A stretch of DNA of 6,117 nt from Candidatus Roizmanbacteria bacterium CG10_big_fil_rev_8_21_14_0_10_45_7. Lineage in GTDB: Bacteria > Patescibacteriota > Microgenomatia > UBA1406. A program made the position numbers and the translations under genes. The first letter of the stretch is position 1, and the number at the start of each line of letters is the position of its first letter. Shown piece by piece: positions 5,066-6,117 of the stretch. Under the pieces are notes generated by a model, which was given only the letters and a program-made list of their open reading frames with translations, was not told the DNA's origin and made no database searches. The DNA lies in contig PFEE01000002.1 of assembly GCA_002793745.1 (NCBI GenBank), positions 1 to 6,117 on the forward strand, in the 5' to 3' direction.

Positions 5066-5603
5066 TGGCTTTTTTTACCAGTTGCCCCAGTTTTTCAAAC
5101 ATACTGGCCGATCCTTTTACTGTTGGTTTCGGGTCTTCGCTTATAAATGCAACCTGTGCCGATTGGGTTTGTTTCATGTCCTTAGTGTTTAGCAAACCAA
5201 GATTAAGCCCCCAGAACAAGCTATAGAGCTGGTAGGAGTTTTTAAACATTATTTGTGCCTCGTTTTTGTCACCTTTCGTTAATGCCTTCGTCCCTACTTC
5301 CATAAACCGCATGGATGATGCCAACAGGTGTTTACTGATACACCACACTTCACCCTCATAATCTTTGATAATTCGCTTTAACGCGCTCTTTCGCATTTCA
5401 CGGATTTCATTCAATAAATCAAGATATTTAGTATCACCGGTCTTGCTATACGTAAAAAAGAAATGTTCCTCCATTGAGATTAAATTCATAATGCCAATAG
5501 AAAGATCCTCATCAGAAGAAAGATCAAGTTTTTCACCTTGTTCCATCTTTTTTACTTTGTTCATAAATTCATTAATATCAGGCTGAACACGTTGGTGCTT
5601 CAT
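5046..5603 (-). CDS. conserved-looking helical protein of unknown function, upstream of the copper operon
   Basis: A 185-aa protein without signal peptide or membrane segment, mostly alpha-helical by eye. Residues 11-24 are a charged helix, 31-51 contain the motif SIGIMNLISMEEHFFF, 55-81 are rich in Lys, Arg and Glu, 84-110 start with GEVWCISKH, 112-135 end in YSLFWGL, and 165-185 form a basic helix ending DCCKE. Possible metal or thiol residues are E45, E46, H47, C88, H92 and the terminal Cys182-Cys183 pair. I recall similar hypothetical proteins in Patescibacteria but no assigned function. It starts 8 bp after the CPLC membrane protein gene and lacks a clear Shine-Dalgarno, so the two form one unit. 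Its 3' end contains the -35 of the csoR operon promoter. A cytoplasmic role in metal or thiol homeostasis is suggested only by this neighbourhood. Confidence 0.85.
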   Translation of the reverse strand: MKHQRVQPDINEFMNKVKKMEQGEKLDLSSDEDLSIGIMNLISMEEHFFFTYSKTGDTKYLDLLNEIREMRKSALKRIIKDYEGEVWCISKHLLASSMRFMEVGTKALTKGDKNEAQIMFKNSYQLYSLFWGLNLGLLNTKDMKQTQSAQVAFISEDPKPTVKGSASMFEKLGQLVKKAIDCCKE

Positions 5604-5611
5604 ATTGATGT

Positions 5612-6117
5612 TTAACTGGTAATGCGATAAAAAACAAAACTGGCTAACGACAGTAGCAATACGGGAATGATTACTTTTTGATAGAACATATACACTTTAC
5701 CTTTATTAGTTGCTCTTAAAAACTGATCAAGCCAGACGCCAATGAGAAAAAGAGTCGATCCGGCAAGCGTACCCAGCAGTATTTTGTCGGTTCCCCACAA
5801 TGTATTTTCCGGCAACCCAATCATGTTGCCCCAATACAGCGGAGGAATTACAAAAAGAAAAAAAAGTATGATTGATACTATTTTTTTGTACGGTACGCGC
5901 CATTTCTTTTTTTCCAGCCAGTCTGCAAGCCATAGTCCGCTTGAGAAAATTATTCCGCCAATCCATATACCGGTAACCGTGTCGTCAATCCCCAACCAGC
6001 GCGACACACCCAAACCGGCACCTACCGCTATGGTGCACAGGGGGCATACCGCATAGACTTGACTAGCAGATGTAAAAAAGAAAAAGAGTCCAATCAGCAA
6101 GGCAATAATGAATTTCA
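5612..6117 (-). CDS. membrane protein with signal peptide and CPLC motif (start codon cut by window edge)
   Basis: The frame is open to the right edge. The last two bases read TG followed by AAA TTC ATT, so the natural start is almost certainly an ATG whose A lies just outside the window, giving 168 aa beginning MKFIIALLIG. This is better than the internal TTG at 6100 because it supplies a textbook signal sequence: a Lys at residue 2, a hydrophobic run, and a likely cleavage after VYA at 23. Directly after that comes CPLC (Cys25, Cys28), followed by TIAVGAGLGVSRWLGIDDTV. Helices follow at about 48-66, 78-97, 113-132 and 149-164. A CxxC at the outer membrane face suggests thiol redox chemistry or metal binding. 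I recall such CP[LV]CT membrane proteins as uncharacterised in Patescibacteria. It ends 8 bp before the 185-aa gene. Function unknown. Confidence 0.85.
   Translation of the reverse strand, partial: KFIIALLIGLFFFFTSASQVYAVCPLCTIAVGAGLGVSRWLGIDDTVTGIWIGGIIFSSGLWLADWLEKKKWRVPYKKIVSIILFFLFVIPPLYWGNMIGLPENTLWGTDKILLGTLAGSTLFLIGVWLDQFLRATNKGKVYMFYQKVIIPVLLLSLASFVFYRITS

Noticed and set aside
5612..6100. TTG start at 6100 for the CPLC membrane protein
   Set aside because: The frame continues to the window edge, where TG-AAA-TTC implies an ATG cut by one base and restores a proper signal peptide with Lys2.
1..6117. CRISPR arrays, insertion sequences, tRNA/rRNA genes or phage attachment sites
   Set aside because: No regularly spaced repeats, no transposase frame, no terminal inverted repeats with target duplications and no tRNA cloverleaf were seen.

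Overview
The window looks like a bacterial accessory/metal-homeostasis locus, most likely from the Candidate Phyla Radiation (Patescibacteria). This assignment is inference from memory: the genes are short and tightly packed, and several hypothetical proteins resemble families I associate with those genomes (the small WRGVWG membrane protein, the CPLC membrane protein and the 185-aa helical protein). Translation uses the standard bacterial code, because TGA is an ordinary stop for several genes.

Layout, left to right. Positions 1-159 hold the 5' end of a minus-strand membrane protein that runs off the window. It diverges from a plus-strand pair of small unknown genes (198-464 and 454-810, overlapping by 11 bp). 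The two divergent start codons are only 38 bp apart, and each sits 9 nt behind a -10-like hexamer with no Shine-Dalgarno, which suggests near-leaderless transcription in both directions. A 249-bp stretch between the convergent units (811-1059) holds no secure gene, only a Thr/Ser-rich open frame and a 9-bp hairpin.

Positions 1060-6117 form a minus-strand copper cluster, transcribed right to left. The order is: a CPLC-motif membrane protein (start codon cut by the window edge); a 185-aa helical protein of unknown function; a promoter with a CsoR-type palindromic operator; a broken csoR; a 27-aa single-pass membrane microprotein; the Cu(+) P1B-ATPase CopA; a six-helix DsbD/TauE-like membrane protein with a C-terminal cupredoxin domain; a 72-aa CopZ-like HMA chaperone; and a 72-aa small membrane protein. 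Junctions are 9 bp or less, or are ATGA overlaps, so this is an operon with translational coupling.

Proposed collective role: buffering and export of cuprous ion. The chaperone delivers Cu(I) to CopA, and the membrane cupredoxin binds or passes copper at the cell surface. The regulator would have been CsoR, but its gene carries an internal frameshifting deletion that removes the end of helix 1 while keeping the Cys-His-Cys copper ligands. The operator is still present. The points that deserve most attention are the broken repressor facing an intact operator, the 27-aa microprotein with a strong ribosome binding site, the two uncharacterised proteins upstream, and the redox-like cysteine placement in the TauE/DsbD-cupredoxin fusion.
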